Below, in pieces: positions 32,642 to 42,570 of a DNA stretch of 64,000 nt (position 1 is its first letter; each line of letters opens with the position of its first letter). Origin of the DNA: Oleisolibacter albus (GTDB taxonomy: Bacteria; Pseudomonadota; Alphaproteobacteria; Azospirillales; Azospirillaceae). A model generated the notes under the pieces. It had not been told where the DNA came from. It worked only from the letters and a program-made list of their open reading frames with translations, and made no database searches. The stretch is taken from contig NZ_QGNJ01000018.1 of the NCBI RefSeq assembly GCF_003336875.1, positions 1 to 64,000 of the forward strand, written 5' to 3'. A program made the position numbers and the translations under genes.

Positions 32642-35485
32642 ATGCGTCTGCGCTGTGCATCGACCGTGATGATGGCGATCGGCCTGTGCATGGCCGGCGC
32701 GCGGGCGGAGGACGCCGCGCAGCCGCATGAGTTCGATATCGACACCCAGCCGGTGCGCACCGGCATCCTGGAACTCAGCCGCCAGTCCGGGACACAGATC
32801 CTGGTCACCGACGCCGCCGCCGGCGACCAGTGGGGTGCGGCGGTCAAGGGCCGATTGGCCACGCGCGAGGCTATCGACCGGCTGTTGGCCGGCACCACCC
32901 TGGAGGTCAAGGCCGACGATGGCCGAACCCTGATCCTGGGCCGCCGCCCGCCCGAGTCCCCCCCATTCGAGTCCCGGCCACGCGAGCCCCATCCGCCCGT
33001 GCTGGAAGAGATCGTCGTCACCGGCCAGCGCCTGGCCCAGATGCGGGCCCTGCAGGAGAAGCGGGACGCCATCGGTGTCCGCGACGTGGTCTCCGCCGAC
33101 GAGATCGGCCGTCTGCCCGACAAGAATGCGGCCGAGAGCGCCGAGAGGCTGCCTGGCGTCAGCCTGCATTACGACCAGGGCGAGGGCCGCTACGTCACCA
33201 TCCGCGGCATCGATGCCAGCCTGAACAATGTCACCGTCAACGGCGTCGGGCTGGGCACCCCGGATGGCGACAGCCGTGCCATGCCGCTGGACGTCATCAG
33301 CGCCCAGCTGGTGTCCCGCATCGAGGTGGTGAAGGCGGTCACGCCGGACATGGATGCCCAGGCCCTGGGCGGCACCATCAATCTGGTGACCCAAAGCCCC
33401 TTCGACCAGAACCGGGCTTTCTTCGGCCGAGCCTTCGTCCAGGCCGGACACGAGCAGCTGAACGACGGGACGCCGGTGGCCGGGTCCCTGACCCTGGGAG
33501 GCCTGTTCGGTCCGGACCGGTCCTGGGGTCTGCTGCTGGGCGGGAACTATTCGGCCCGCGACTACCGCACCTATGGCGTCTACCCCGACGACTGGCGGGC
33601 GGTTCCCGGTTTCGACCGGGGCCTGCCGGTGACGCTGAAGGACACGATCTATGACGTGGACCGCCGCCGCCTGGGCCTGAACGCTGCCCTGGAGGTCGAG
33701 CCGACGGACCGAGACAGGTTTTATCTTCGCGGGCTGTTCAGCCGCTTCCGCGAGGATGAACGCCGGCAGCGCTACCGGCTGGATTTCGCCACGTCCAGCC
33801 TGATCGGGAACGGTCAGGTCACACCCGGCGATGGCGAAACCGGCACGTCTGTCGGGGCGGAGGCCCGCGTCGATCTGCGTCTGGAGCAGAAGGAAAAGCA
33901 GGTCGCCACCGTCGGCATCGGCGGCGAGCACCGCCGCGGCGGCTGGGAGGTCAGCTACGATCTGTCCTGGGTGGAGAACCGGCTGAAAGAACCGAACCAG
34001 GTCTGGAGCTTCCGCGGCGGTGCCGTCACGGCTGATTTCGACATGGGGCCGCTGCTGTTCGCCCTGACGCCGCGCGCCGATGCCCCACCCGGCGCGCTGG
34101 GCTTCAACCAGTATTCGACCCAGGACAATCATGGAAAACAGCGGGCCGGCGTCGCCCGCCTGGATCTCAAGCGTGCCCTGCCCGTGGGAGATGAGGGGTC
34201 GTACCTGAAGGTCGGCGCCAAGTACCGCAGCGACCGCAAGCAGGAGGACGACACCATCGCCACCTATGGCCCCGGAAAAGGCGCCTTCGCCTTCACCCTG
34301 GCCGATTTCGACCTGGCCGGCCCGCGGGCCGATGTGGCGGTGGATGGACAGACCTATACGGTCTTCCCCACCATCAACCAGGAGGCGATCCGCGCCTTTA
34401 CGGCCGGCTTCCTGGGGACGGGCCATTTCGTTCCGAACGAGGCGGCGACCCTGGCGGCCTCCCTGCGCTCCGACTACCGTTTCGACGAGGACATCGCGGC
34501 CGGATACGCCATGGCCAATCTGGTGGTCGGTCAGATCACGCTGACCGGCGGGCTGCGGCTGGAGCACACCGCCATCACGGCCGCCGGGACCCAGGTAACC
34601 AATCACAGCGTGGTGACGCCGGTGAAGGGGACCACCGCCTATACCGATCTGCTGCCCAACCTTCACCTGCGCTACGACCCGACGGAGGAGGTGGTGCTGC
34701 GGGCCTCCGTCACCCGGACGCTCGGCCGGCCGGCCTACAGCACCCTGGCCCCGGCCGCCGCCCTGACCTTCGAGACCCTGCCCGGCGGCAGCGTCGAAGG
34801 GGAGCTGTTCACCGGCAATCCGGAGCTGCGCCCGTACAAGGCCAGCAACTATGATCTGGCCGGCGAATACTATTTCGCCAAGGGCGGGCTGCTGTCGGCG
34901 GCACTGTTCCACAAACGCATCCGCGATCCGGTCTTCACCTACCGCGACACGCGGACCGACACGGTCTATGGCGGTGTCCATTTCGACCGGCTGGAATTCC
35001 AACAGGCACGCAATGGCGGCCACGCCTGGATCACGGGCCTGGAACTGGCGGTGCAGCAGCAATTCACCGGTCTGCCCGGCTTCTGGGCCGGCTTCGGCCT
35101 TGCGGCCAACCTCACCCTCACCGATTCCGTGCTGACGCTGCCGGACGGCGGCCGGGTGCCCTTCCCGCGGCAGGCCGACCGGCTGTACGGCGCCCAGCTG
35201 TTCTACCAGAGAGCCGGAATCGAAGCGGCGCTGTCCTATCACCATGGCGGCGCCTATCTCAACGCCGTGTCCGACAGCCGGGCCACTGACTTCTACGTCA
35301 ACCGCTACCGCCGCCTGGATGCCAAGATCAGCTATGCCCTGACGGAGTCCGCCAGCCTGTCGCTGGAACTCCAGAACCTGCTGGATGAAAGCCAGTGGGA
35401 CTATCAGGGAGGGCGCCCGGACTGGGTGATCGGCCATGAGCGCTATGGCCGCACCGCCTATCTCGGCCTCGGCCTGACCTGGTGA
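32642..35485 (+). CDS. TonB-dependent receptor with N-terminal signalling (STN) domain
   Basis: This 947-residue outer-membrane transporter has a signal peptide (residues 1-22) and a secretin/TonB N-terminal domain (about 28-98, FDIDTQPVRTGILELSRQSG). A Pro-rich linker, the TonB box region LEEIVVTGQR and a plug domain (ADEIGRLPDKNAAESAERLPGVSL) follow, then a 22-strand-type barrel ending YLGLGLTW. The plug sequence resembles Caulobacter/Xanthomonas-type receptors (TIGR01782-like) used for carbohydrates or related nutrients. The STN domain implies signalling through the FecR-like protein encoded just upstream. The substrate is unknown. Confidence 0.92.
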   Translation: MRLRCASTVMMAIGLCMAGARAEDAAQPHEFDIDTQPVRTGILELSRQSGTQILVTDAAAGDQWGAAVKGRLATREAIDRLLAGTTLEVKADDGRTLILGRRPPESPPFESRPREPHPPVLEEIVVTGQRLAQMRALQEKRDAIGVRDVVSADEIGRLPDKNAAESAERLPGVSLHYDQGEGRYVTIRGIDASLNNVTVNGVGLGTPDGDSRAMPLDVISAQLVSRIEVVKAVTPDMDAQALGGTINLVTQSPFDQNRAFFGRAFVQAGHEQLNDGTPVAGSLTLGGLFGPDRSWGLLLGGNYSARDYRTYGVYPDDWRAVPGFDRGLPVTLKDTIYDVDRRRLGLNAALEVEPTDRDRFYLRGLFSRFREDERRQRYRLDFATSSLIGNGQVTPGDGETGTSVGAEARVDLRLEQKEKQVATVGIGGEHRRGGWEVSYDLSWVENRLKEPNQVWSFRGGAVTADFDMGPLLFALTPRADAPPGALGFNQYSTQDNHGKQRAGVARLDLKRALPVGDEGSYLKVGAKYRSDRKQEDDTIATYGPGKGAFAFTLADFDLAGPRADVAVDGQTYTVFPTINQEAIRAFTAGFLGTGHFVPNEAATLAASLRSDYRFDEDIAAGYAMANLVVGQITLTGGLRLEHTAITAAGTQVTNHSVVTPVKGTTAYTDLLPNLHLRYDPTEEVVLRASVTRTLGRPAYSTLAPAAALTFETLPGGSVEGELFTGNPELRPYKASNYDLAGEYYFAKGGLLSAALFHKRIRDPVFTYRDTRTDTVYGGVHFDRLEFQQARNGGHAWITGLELAVQQQFTGLPGFWAGFGLAANLTLTDSVLTLPDGGRVPFPRQADRLYGAQLFYQRAGIEAALSYHHGGAYLNAVSDSRATDFYVNRYRRLDAKISYALTESASLSLELQNLLDESQWDYQGGRPDWVIGHERYGRTAYLGLGLTW

Positions 35486-35677
35486 GCGGTCAACGTCGCC
35501 CTCCGGCGTCGGTGGCGCGCTTCAACGGCAGACGGTTGATGTCAGGTCGCGGTGTTCCTGCGCGGCGCCAGAGCGGCGGAAGGCGACGCATGGCGGGGGC
35601 GGCCGATGCCGCGGAAATCCGGAGAAGACGGGGCTGGGCGGTCCCGCCCCTGTCAGGGGTTCCGACGGGGGCCGAGA

Positions 35678-36118
35678 TCAGCGGTCATGCCAATGATGAT
35701 GGCGTGGCGGGGGCGGGGTCCAGCGCGGTGGCGGCGGCCCCCAATGACGGCCATGATCCCAGCGCGGCCCCTCATGCCAGCCGCGCGGCGGCGGGGGCGG
35801 ATAATAGGTCCGGGGCGGCGGATAGTAAGCGCGGGGCGGTCCCGGACGGTCGTGATGGCGGTCGACATAGATGGTCCGCCGGTCGTCATGGTCCGGCGCC
35901 ACGGCCAGCCCGACGATGCCGCCCAGGGCGGCCCCGCCAAGGATGCCGGCCAGATCGCCATCGCTGACGATGGCGCCGCCCAGGGCACCGATGCCGGCAC
36001 CGATGGCGGCGCTGTCGCCCCGATCCCCCGCCCGGGCCGGCGCCGCCATGAGCAAGCCCGAGGTCAGCAGCGACAGGGCCAGAGCCCCTGCAGCAAGACG
36101 CGTCGACCGTGGTTGCAT
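35678..36118 (-). CDS. Secreted glycine-zipper protein with Pro/His/Tyr-rich tail
   Basis: This 146-residue protein has a signal peptide (residues 1-30, ending APARA-G). A glycine-zipper segment follows (AAIGAGIGALGGAIVSDGDLAGILGGAALGGIVGLAV), able to form a membrane-embedded hairpin. The tail is rich in Pro, Tyr, Trp and His (PPRAYYPPPRTYYPPPPP ... HHHWHDR). Such proteins are common envelope proteins of unknown function in alphaproteobacteria. I start at the ATG at 36118 with AGGAG upstream; the longer frame is noise. It converges with the TonB receptor gene and is the same direction as the ABC operon, which ends 143 bp upstream. Confidence 0.8.
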   Translation of the reverse strand: MQPRSTRLAAGALALSLLTSGLLMAAPARAGDRGDSAAIGAGIGALGGAIVSDGDLAGILGGAALGGIVGLAVAPDHDDRRTIYVDRHHDRPGPPRAYYPPPRTYYPPPPPRGWHEGPRWDHGRHWGPPPPRWTPPPPRHHHWHDR

Positions 36119-36261
36119 GATCCCATCTCCTGTCCGGGACCCGCCAGCCCATGGCGGGTTCCCCATGACAACAGGCTGGACGCCGATCATGACAGGATCT
36201 GGACGCGGCGGTGACGGTGGCGGGACCATTGCGGGGCGATGACCTGCGCGACCGCCCGCCG

Positions 36262-37404
36262 TCAGCCGCCGGCCATGGCCTTGCGGAAGCGCACCAGGGC
36301 GATGGCAAAGAAGAGGATACCGGACCCGGCCAGGGCCAGCAGATCGCGCCAGAGCAGCGACAGCCCGGCGCCGCGGAAGACAATGGCCGTGGCCGCATCG
36401 ACGTAATAGGTCAGCGGCGACACCACCATCAGCCAGCGCACGGCCTGCGGCATGCTCTCGGCCGGGGTATAGGCGCCGGACAGGAAGATCATCGGCGACA
36501 GAACCAGCGCCACCAGCAACCCCAGCTGCGGCACGTTGCTGGCAATGGTTGCCAGCACCATGGACAGGCCGGAGGTGGTGACCAGGAACAGGGCGGTCAC
36601 CAGCAGGAACAGCGCCACCGAGCCGACGATGGGGGCCCCGAACCAGCCATGCACCACCAGCAGCAGGCCGATGACCGACCCCACCAGCACGATGACGCCA
36701 TTGGCCAGGATCTTCGACAGCATGATCTCCGCCGGCGAGACCGGCATGACCAGAAGATGCTCCACCGTGCCGTGTTCCTTCTCGCGCAGGAGCGCGATGG
36801 CCGGCAGCAGCAGCGACATCACCGCCACCATCTGCAACAGCTCGGTCAGGCCGGAATACCAGGTGTCGGTGCGGTTCGGGTTGAACAGCACGCGGATGCG
36901 GGCATCGATGGGCAGGCTGCTGGTCAGGTCCGGGCTGCCGCCGGCATGCTCCGCCACCTTGCGCAGGATGATCTGCTGGATGTAGCTGGCCCCCACATAG
37001 GCCTGGGTCACGGCGGTGGCATCCACATTGACCTGGATGCCGGGCACACGGCCGGCCACCAGATCGGCCTCCAGATCCTTGGGCAGGATCACGGCGAAGG
37101 TGAAGCGGCCGCTGTCCAGCCCCGACGCCACCTCGCCATAGCTGATGCGCTGCGGCGGCTGGAAGAAGGGCATCTGGAATCCGTCGATGATGCTGCGCGA
37201 CAGCGGCGTGTCATCCTCGTCCACCACGGCGATGGCGCCGTTGCGCACCTCCAGCGAGATACCCTCCCCCGCCACCTGCACGTCGCCGGTGAAGGCGTAG
37301 ACGATGAAGAGCAGCAGCCCCAGGTCGCGCACCACCGACAGGATTTCCTTGAATCCCAGCCGGGCGATCCGCCCCAAAGCCCCGCCTGTCCCGCTGCGGT
37401 CCAT
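36262..37404 (-). CDS. ABC-2-type export permease (YhhJ-like), second subunit
   Basis: This 380-residue ABC-2 permease has one N-terminal helix (about 28-45), a large extracytoplasmic domain, and five helices in the C-terminal half. The C-terminal part contains LLREKEHGTVEHLLVMPVSPAEIMLSKI, the family's conserved amphipathic region. It is the last gene of a four-gene operon (HlyD, double ATPase, two permeases), starting 3 bp after the preceding permease. The set matches the E. coli YhiI-RbbA-YhhJ type, whose substrates (drugs, lipids or peptides) remain poorly defined. Confidence 0.9.
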   Translation of the reverse strand: MDRSGTGGALGRIARLGFKEILSVVRDLGLLLFIVYAFTGDVQVAGEGISLEVRNGAIAVVDEDDTPLSRSIIDGFQMPFFQPPQRISYGEVASGLDSGRFTFAVILPKDLEADLVAGRVPGIQVNVDATAVTQAYVGASYIQQIILRKVAEHAGGSPDLTSSLPIDARIRVLFNPNRTDTWYSGLTELLQMVAVMSLLLPAIALLREKEHGTVEHLLVMPVSPAEIMLSKILANGVIVLVGSVIGLLLVVHGWFGAPIVGSVALFLLVTALFLVTTSGLSMVLATIASNVPQLGLLVALVLSPMIFLSGAYTPAESMPQAVRWLMVVSPLTYYVDAATAIVFRGAGLSLLWRDLLALAGSGILFFAIALVRFRKAMAGG

Positions 37405-37407
37405 GAT

Positions 37408-38535
37408 TCAGGCCCCCTGCTTCTTGACCAGCACGGTGCTGACCGCGGTCAGGCCGACGAAGAACAGGGCCAGCGCCCCGAGATTTGGCGCCAGATCCGC
37501 CAGCGCCAGCCCCTTGGAGAAGGCCCCGACCGTGATGTTGAGGAAATACATGGTCGGCGTGCCATAGGCGAAGGCCGTGCCGCCCGGCCCCAGGCCCGAC
37601 ACCGGGGTCAGCAGCCCGGAATAGAGGAAGCTGGGCACCAGCGTCAGGATCATGGTGATCAGCAGCGCCGCCGCCTGGCTGCGGGTGAAGGCGGAAATCA
37701 GCATGCCGATGCCGGTGCTGCACAGCACGGCCAGCGCCGCCCCCAGGGCCAGGGCGGCCACACTGCCCTTCAGCGGCACGCCGAACAGAAGCACGGCCGC
37801 CACCGCCAGCAGGATGAAGTTGAGATAGCTGATGACGGCATAGGGCAACTGCTTGCCCAACAGGAACTCCAGCCGCGTCACCGGGGTGGCATACAGGTTG
37901 GTGATGCTGCCCAGCTCCTTCTCCCGCACCACGGCCACGGCGGTCAGCATGGCCGGAACGATCGTCAGGATGACGGCGATGAGGCCGGGCACGAAGGTCA
38001 CCCGGCTTTTCAGGGCCTGATTGTACCAGTAGCGCGTTTCCACCGATGCGGGCATCAGCGCCGTGTCCGCACCGGCCTTTTCCTGCGCCAGCCGCTGGAT
38101 CAGCGCCAGATGCATGGCCTCGGCATAGCTGCGCACGGTCTCGGCCCGGAAGGGCATGGTCCCGTCGGCCAGGATGGCCACCTGCGGCACGCGGCCGGCG
38201 GTCAGGTCGCGGCCGAAGCCCGGCGGGATCTCCAGCGCCATTTTCAGCTCGCCCGTGCGCAGCCGCTCCGTCAGCTCGGCACGGGACCGGGCCACGCCCT
38301 GGTCGGCGAAATAGCGGTTGCGGGCGAAATGGTCGATATAGTCCCGGCTGGCCGGGGTGCGGTCCTGATCGAGCGCGGCGAACGGCACCTGTTCGATATC
38401 CACCGACAGGCCGAAGCCGAAGATCAGCATCATCACGCCCGGCACGATGAAGGCGGCCGACAGGCGGAAGGGATCGCGCAGGATCTCCAGCACTTCCCGT
38501 TTCAGCAGGGCGGAAAGACGTCGCAGGGCGTTCAT
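37408..38535 (-). CDS. ABC-2-type export permease (YhhJ-like), first subunit
   Basis: This 375-residue paralogue of the following permease has the same layout: an N-terminal helix ([37 protein letters not shown] region), a periplasmic domain and five C-terminal helices with [31 protein letters not shown]. It overlaps the ATPase gene by 4 bp (ATGA). Two permeases would form a heterodimeric pore driven by the tandem ATPase. Confidence 0.9.
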   Translation of the reverse strand: MNALRRLSALLKREVLEILRDPFRLSAAFIVPGVMMLIFGFGLSVDIEQVPFAALDQDRTPASRDYIDHFARNRYFADQGVARSRAELTERLRTGELKMALEIPPGFGRDLTAGRVPQVAILADGTMPFRAETVRSYAEAMHLALIQRLAQEKAGADTALMPASVETRYWYNQALKSRVTFVPGLIAVILTIVPAMLTAVAVVREKELGSITNLYATPVTRLEFLLGKQLPYAVISYLNFILLAVAAVLLFGVPLKGSVAALALGAALAVLCSTGIGMLISAFTRSQAAALLITMILTLVPSFLYSGLLTPVSGLGPGGTAFAYGTPTMYFLNITVGAFSKGLALADLAPNLGALALFFVGLTAVSTVLVKKQGA

Positions 38536-40172
38536 GCCGCCGCCTCCCGCCGCCCGCGGGCGGCCATGTCGGCCTCGATGAAATGGATGAAGGCGTCCTG
38601 AAGGCTGGCGGCACCGGCCGCCCGCACCAGCGCATCGGGTGCGTCCTGGCCCAGCAGGCGGCCGTCGCGCATCAGGGCGATGCGGTCGCAGCGCTCGGCC
38701 TCGTTCATATAATGGGTGCTGACGAAGACGGTGACGCCATCCTGACGCGACAGTTCCAGGATCAGGCGCCAGAAGCCGTCGCGCGCCACCGGGTCCACGC
38801 CCGAGGTAGGCTCGTCCAGGATCAGCACCTCCGGCCGGTGGATCACGGCCACGGCCAGGGACAGGCGCTGGCGGATGCCCAGCGGCAGTCCGTCGGCCCG
38901 GTTGTCCAGGATGTCGCCCAGGGCGAAGCGCTGCACCAGTTCCCGCATGCGCCCGGCCGTCTCGGCGGCGGACAGACCATAGAGCCGGCCATGCAGGCGC
39001 AGATTCTCCGCCACCGTCAGCTCGCCATAGAGGCTGAAGCTCTGGGCCATGTAGCCGGTGCGGCGGCGCACCTCCATGTCACCGGCGGCCACGGTGCGGC
39101 CGAACAGCAGGGCCTTGCCCTCCGTCGCCGGCAGCAGGCCGGTCAGCATCTTCATGGTGGTGGTCTTGCCGCAGCCGTTGGGGCCGAGGAAGCCGAAGAT
39201 CTCCCCCTTGCCGATGCGGAAATTGACGGCATCGACGGCGGTGAAGGCGCCGAAGCGCCGGGTCAGGTCCGTGGCCTCGATGGCGATGGCGTCGCTGGCC
39301 GGCCGGGCGGTCTTGTGAAACGGCTCGCTGCCCACGCGCCGTTCCGGCGGCAGCAGCGCCACATAGGCGGCCTCCAGATCGGCGGCCCCGGCCCGGCGCA
39401 TGAGATCGGCCGGCGAGCCGTCGGCCAGGATGCGCCCGGCCTCCATCATCACCAGATGATCGAAATCCGCCGCCTCCTCCATATAGGCTGTGGCCACCAG
39501 CACGGTCATGCCGGGCACGGTGGTCTTCATCTCCCGCACCAGACGCCAGAAATCGCGCCGCGACAGCGGATCGACCCCGGTGGTCGGCTCATCCAGCACC
39601 AGCAGATCGGGATTGTGGACCAGCGCGCAGCACAGCCCCAGCTTCTGCTTCATGCCACCGGACAACTGCCCGGCCCGGCGGGCACGGAACCGGGCCAGGT
39701 CGGTGGCTTCCAGCAGCCGGTCGAGCCGTGCCCGGCGTTCCGCCCCGGTGACGCCGAACAGGTCGGCGAAGAAACCCACATTCTCCTCCACCGACAGCTC
39801 GCGGTAGAGATTGCCGCCCAGCCCCTGCGGCATATAGGCGATGCGCCGGTTGAGATCGGCCCGGTGCCGGCGGCTGCGCAGGTCCCCGCCCAGCACCCGC
39901 ACCTCCCCCTGCTGCAGCTTGCGCACGCCGGAGACCAGGGCCAGCAGGGTGGATTTGCCGACCCCGTCCGGGCCGATGACGCCGACCATGCCGCCAGCCG
40001 GGATGTCCAGGCTCAGCCCGTCCAGCGCCCGCACCGGGCCGTAGCGGTGGCTGACACCGGTCAGGCTGGCGACCGCATCCGGGAGCGCATCCGGGGGAAC
40101 CGCGCCGGCCAGGGGGCCACCGGCGGACGGCTCACCGGCCATGGGCACGGCGGCGCCGGACCCGGCTGTCAT
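38532..40172 (-). CDS. Tandem ABC transporter ATPase (RbbA-like, without membrane domain)
   Basis: This 546-residue protein contains two nucleotide-binding domains. The first has Walker [10 protein letters not shown], signature LSGGMKQKL and Walker [14 protein letters not shown]. The second, from about residue 300, has [12 protein letters not shown] and [12 protein letters not shown], but its signature is [10 protein letters not shown] rather than LSGGQ, as in RbbA. The membrane domain fused to E. coli RbbA is absent here and supplied by the two separate permeases. It overlaps both the HlyD gene and the first permease gene by 4 bp, indicating tight translational coupling. Confidence 0.93.
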   Translation of the reverse strand: MTAGSGAAVPMAGEPSAGGPLAGAVPPDALPDAVASLTGVSHRYGPVRALDGLSLDIPAGGMVGVIGPDGVGKSTLLALVSGVRKLQQGEVRVLGGDLRSRRHRADLNRRIAYMPQGLGGNLYRELSVEENVGFFADLFGVTGAERRARLDRLLEATDLARFRARRAGQLSGGMKQKLGLCCALVHNPDLLVLDEPTTGVDPLSRRDFWRLVREMKTTVPGMTVLVATAYMEEAADFDHLVMMEAGRILADGSPADLMRRAGAADLEAAYVALLPPERRVGSEPFHKTARPASDAIAIEATDLTRRFGAFTAVDAVNFRIGKGEIFGFLGPNGCGKTTTMKMLTGLLPATEGKALLFGRTVAAGDMEVRRRTGYMAQSFSLYGELTVAENLRLHGRLYGLSAAETAGRMRELVQRFALGDILDNRADGLPLGIRQRLSLAVAVIHRPEVLILDEPTSGVDPVARDGFWRLILELSRQDGVTVFVSTHYMNEAERCDRIALMRDGRLLGQDAPDALVRAAGAASLQDAFIHFIEADMAARGRREAAA

Positions 40173-41125
40173 GGCAGCGTCTCCGGCCAGACGGCGCCCG
40201 GCAGGGTGCGCACATAGCCGGTGCCGGGCATGCCGGGCTTCACCCGCTCGTCCGCCGTTTCCGGCAGGTCGAGCTTGACGCGGAACACCAGATTCTGGCG
40301 CTCCTCCCGCGTCTCCACCTCCTTGGGCGTGAACTCGGCCTCCGGGGCCACGAAGCTGACGCGCGCGGGGATGATGGCGCCCGGCAGGGCATCGACACGG
40401 ACCTTGGCCTCGTCGCCGAGCTTGACCTGTCCGGCCGTGCCCATGGGCACATAGACCTGCATGTAGAGGCTGCGCAGATCGACCAGGGTCAGCAGCCGGG
40501 CCCCGGCGGCCACCACCTCGCCCGGTTCGGCCGTGCGGTACTGTACGCGGCCGTCAATGGGGGCATAGATCACCGTGTCGGCCAGGGTGGACTCGATCTC
40601 CTCGACCTGGGCCAGGGCCGCCTGCACGGCGGCATCGGCCTGGTTGAGCTGGGCACGGGCCGCGGCCAGTTCGGCGGCCGCCACGGCCTCCCGGGTGGTA
40701 TCGGCATCGACCGTGGCATCGGAGATGTTGCCCCGGCGCGCCAGCTCCCGCGTGCGTTTCAGGGTGACCTGGGCCAGGGACAGCTGGCGCTCACGGCCGG
40801 CCAGGGCGGCCTCGGCCGCGGCCCGCTCCTCCCGCCGCAGGGCGACCTGGGCGATGGCGGCGTTGCGCTGGGCTTCCAGGGTCCGGCGGTCCAGCGTCAC
40901 CAGGATGTCGCCGGCATGGACCAGATCCCCCTCATCGGCGCGGATGCCGGTGATGCGGCCGGCGAACTTGGCCGCCACATGCACCTCGATCCCCTCCACC
41001 CGGCCATTGGCGGTTTCGATTCCCGGTGGCGACTGCGGTGACAGCCCGGTCAGGGCGGTCCAGCCGACGGCGCCGGCAGCGACAAGGACAAGGGCGATGG
41101 CGATCGGGCGACCGGCGGATGCCAT
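40169..41125 (-). CDS. HlyD-family periplasmic adaptor
   Basis: This 318-residue adaptor has an N-terminal membrane anchor (residues 7-25), a lipoyl-like half ([39 protein letters not shown]), a coiled-coil hairpin (about 95-180), and the second half with [22 protein letters not shown]. Such adaptors link the inner-membrane ABC pump to an outer-membrane channel encoded elsewhere. It is the first gene of the export operon. I start at the ATG at 41125, with GGAGAG five nt upstream. A FixK/FNR-like box lies 60 bp upstream, between this operon and the divergent small gene. Confidence 0.92.
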   Translation of the reverse strand: MASAGRPIAIALVLVAAGAVGWTALTGLSPQSPPGIETANGRVEGIEVHVAAKFAGRITGIRADEGDLVHAGDILVTLDRRTLEAQRNAAIAQVALRREERAAAEAALAGRERQLSLAQVTLKRTRELARRGNISDATVDADTTREAVAAAELAAARAQLNQADAAVQAALAQVEEIESTLADTVIYAPIDGRVQYRTAEPGEVVAAGARLLTLVDLRSLYMQVYVPMGTAGQVKLGDEAKVRVDALPGAIIPARVSFVAPEAEFTPKEVETREERQNLVFRVKLDLPETADERVKPGMPGTGYVRTLPGAVWPETLP

Positions 41126-41184
41126 GGTTCTCTCCGCTTCTTCTGCTGTTCCAGGCACTAGACCAGCCGCAATCCCGGCGTGCG

Positions 41185-41198
41185 TTGATTCAGCGCAA
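41185..41198. promoter_or_regulatory. FixK/FNR-like box (TTGATTCAGCGCAA)
   Basis: On the minus strand this reads TTGCGC-TGA-ATCAA, very close to the FixK/FnrL box form common in alphaproteobacteria. It is 60 bp upstream of the HlyD gene and about 118 bp upstream of the divergent 96-residue gene. The role is inferred from sequence alone. Confidence 0.45.
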
Positions 41199-41315
41199 AT
41201 CGTTCTGTCGCTGCATCGATGGCGGATCTGCGATGTTGGCAGGGTCGCCCCCCTTTTCTTTCGACCGCGACGACAGGGGGCGGTAGGCTTGCCCGCACAT
41301 CCGGGGAGACGGCGC

Positions 41316-41606
41316 ATGATCGAGGCGGGCGAACAGGCGGTGTGGGATCTGGGGCCGGCCCTGGTGCTGGCGGAGCGGCCCGGCAGCGGCACGGTCGTCA
41401 GCGTGGCCGTGATCGACCGTGACTGGGACGGACGGGAACGCAGCCAGCACTACCGTATCGTGGCCGAGGGGACCGGCTGGCGGGTCGAGGGCGGAGACGA
41501 GGACGGGCGGCAGGGCGACACGCTGCTGGATCTGCTGCCCGTGATCTGCCAGGGCGTGGCGCCGACCAGCATCGGGTCCGTCGGCGGCGCATCGCCTGCA
41601 TTCTGA
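41316..41606 (+). CDS. Hypothetical 96-residue protein
   Basis: ATG at 41316 follows GGGGAG by 7 nt. The product is a small acidic soluble protein (QAVWDLGPALVLAERPGSGTVVSVAVIDRD ... TLLDLLPVICQGV) with no recognised family, signal or membrane helix. Alternating hydrophobic stretches suggest a small beta-rich fold. It is divergent from the ABC export operon and followed by the best intrinsic terminator in the window, which supports it being a real, single-gene transcription unit. Confidence 0.65.
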   Translation: MIEAGEQAVWDLGPALVLAERPGSGTVVSVAVIDRDWDGRERSQHYRIVAEGTGWRVEGGDEDGRQGDTLLDLLPVICQGVAPTSIGSVGGASPAF

Positions 41607-41642
41607 GGCCCTGGGACCGGCCCCGGTCCGGTGCCGGAATCG

Positions 41643-41672
41643 AAAGGGCTCCACCGCGGGGTGGAGCCCTTT
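41643..41672. terminator. Bidirectional intrinsic terminator
   Basis: AAAGGGCTCCACC (41643-41655) pairs perfectly with GGTGGAGCCCTTT (41660-41672) around a GCGG loop. A/T ends on both sides make it suitable for terminating both the 96-residue gene and the opposing phnC-like transcript. Confidence 0.85.
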
Positions 41673-41808
41673 ATGGGTGCGGCCCTCTCAGGCGAGGCGG
41701 CGGGTCACAGTCCCGCCGGGGTTTCCCTCATCCGCGCTGGGCAAATACTACAATACGTTTTCTGAAAGTTCGGTAAACGACGCATACCCCTTTTGCATAG
41801 AGCGTAAA

Positions 41809-42570
41809 TCAGCCCGCAGGCGGGGCGAACAGGGTGCGCAGATGCCCCTCTTCCAGGCCCGCCGGCGGCAGGTCGAACAGCACGCGGCCCCGGCCCAGCC
41901 CGACCACCCGGTCGGCGAAGCCGCGGGCATAATCCAGCTGGTGCAGGCTGACCAGCACGGCAATGCGGCGTTCCCGCGCAATCTCCCGCAGCAGCCCCAG
42001 CACCCCCGCCGCCGTTTCCGGGTCCAGACTGGCCACCGGCTCGTCGGCCAGCAGCAGCGACACGTTCTGCACCAGCACCCGGGCCAGGGCGACCCGCTGC
42101 TGCTGTCCGCCGGACAGGCGGTCGGCCCGGACCAGGGCCTGCGACAGCAGCCCCACCCGGTCGAGCGCGGCCAGGGCCGCCTGACGCTCGGCCTCGGGAA
42201 AGCGGCGCAGGGCGGCGCGCCACAAGGGCAATCCGTGCAGACGCCCGGTCAGCACATTGTCCAGGGCCGACAGCCGGCGCATCAGGTTGAACTGCTGGAA
42301 CACCAGCCCGACACGCCGGCGTGCCGCCACCAGGGCCGCGCCCTCCAGACGGGCGAGATCGGGAGCGGACTCTGCGCCGCCCAGCCGGATCCGGCCGGCA
42401 TCGGGGCGGACCAGACGGGCGACACAGCGGAACAGCGTGGTCTTGCCGGCACCGCTGGGACCGAGCAGGGCCACCAGTTCCCCCGGACGCACAGCCAGAT
42501 CGACGCCGCGCAGGACCGGCTGGCCGGCCAGGGCCTTTTCCAGGCCGCGGATATCAAGACCGCCGCTCAT
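41809..42570 (-). CDS. phnC: PhnC-like ABC transporter ATPase
   Basis: This 253-residue ATPase of the phosphonate/organophosphate import family has Walker A GPSGAGKTT, the Q-loop VFQQFNLMRRLSALDNVLTGRL characteristic of PhnC, signature LSGGQQQRVALAR and Walker B LLLADEPVASLDP. It is the last gene of a three-gene importer operon (phnD-, phnE-, phnC-like) and overlaps phnE by 4 bp. No C-P lyase or phosphonatase genes are near, so the substrate could be a phosphonate, phosphite or another oxyanion; related systems are annotated as selenate importers. A G/C-rich then A/T-rich tail leads to the bidirectional terminator. Confidence 0.87.
   Translation of the reverse strand: MSGGLDIRGLEKALAGQPVLRGVDLAVRPGELVALLGPSGAGKTTLFRCVARLVRPDAGRIRLGGAESAPDLARLEGAALVAARRRVGLVFQQFNLMRRLSALDNVLTGRLHGLPLWRAALRRFPEAERQAALAALDRVGLLSQALVRADRLSGGQQQRVALARVLVQNVSLLLADEPVASLDPETAAGVLGLLREIARERRIAVLVSLHQLDYARGFADRVVGLGRGRVLFDLPPAGLEEGHLRTLFAPPAG

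Noticed and set aside
41677-41765. Structured GC-rich stretch with GGCGGG-ACTGTGA-CCCGCC, considered as a cobalamin or other riboswitch for the phn-like operon.
   Set aside because: It lies downstream of, not upstream of, the genes on both sides, and the conserved riboswitch cores could not be matched.
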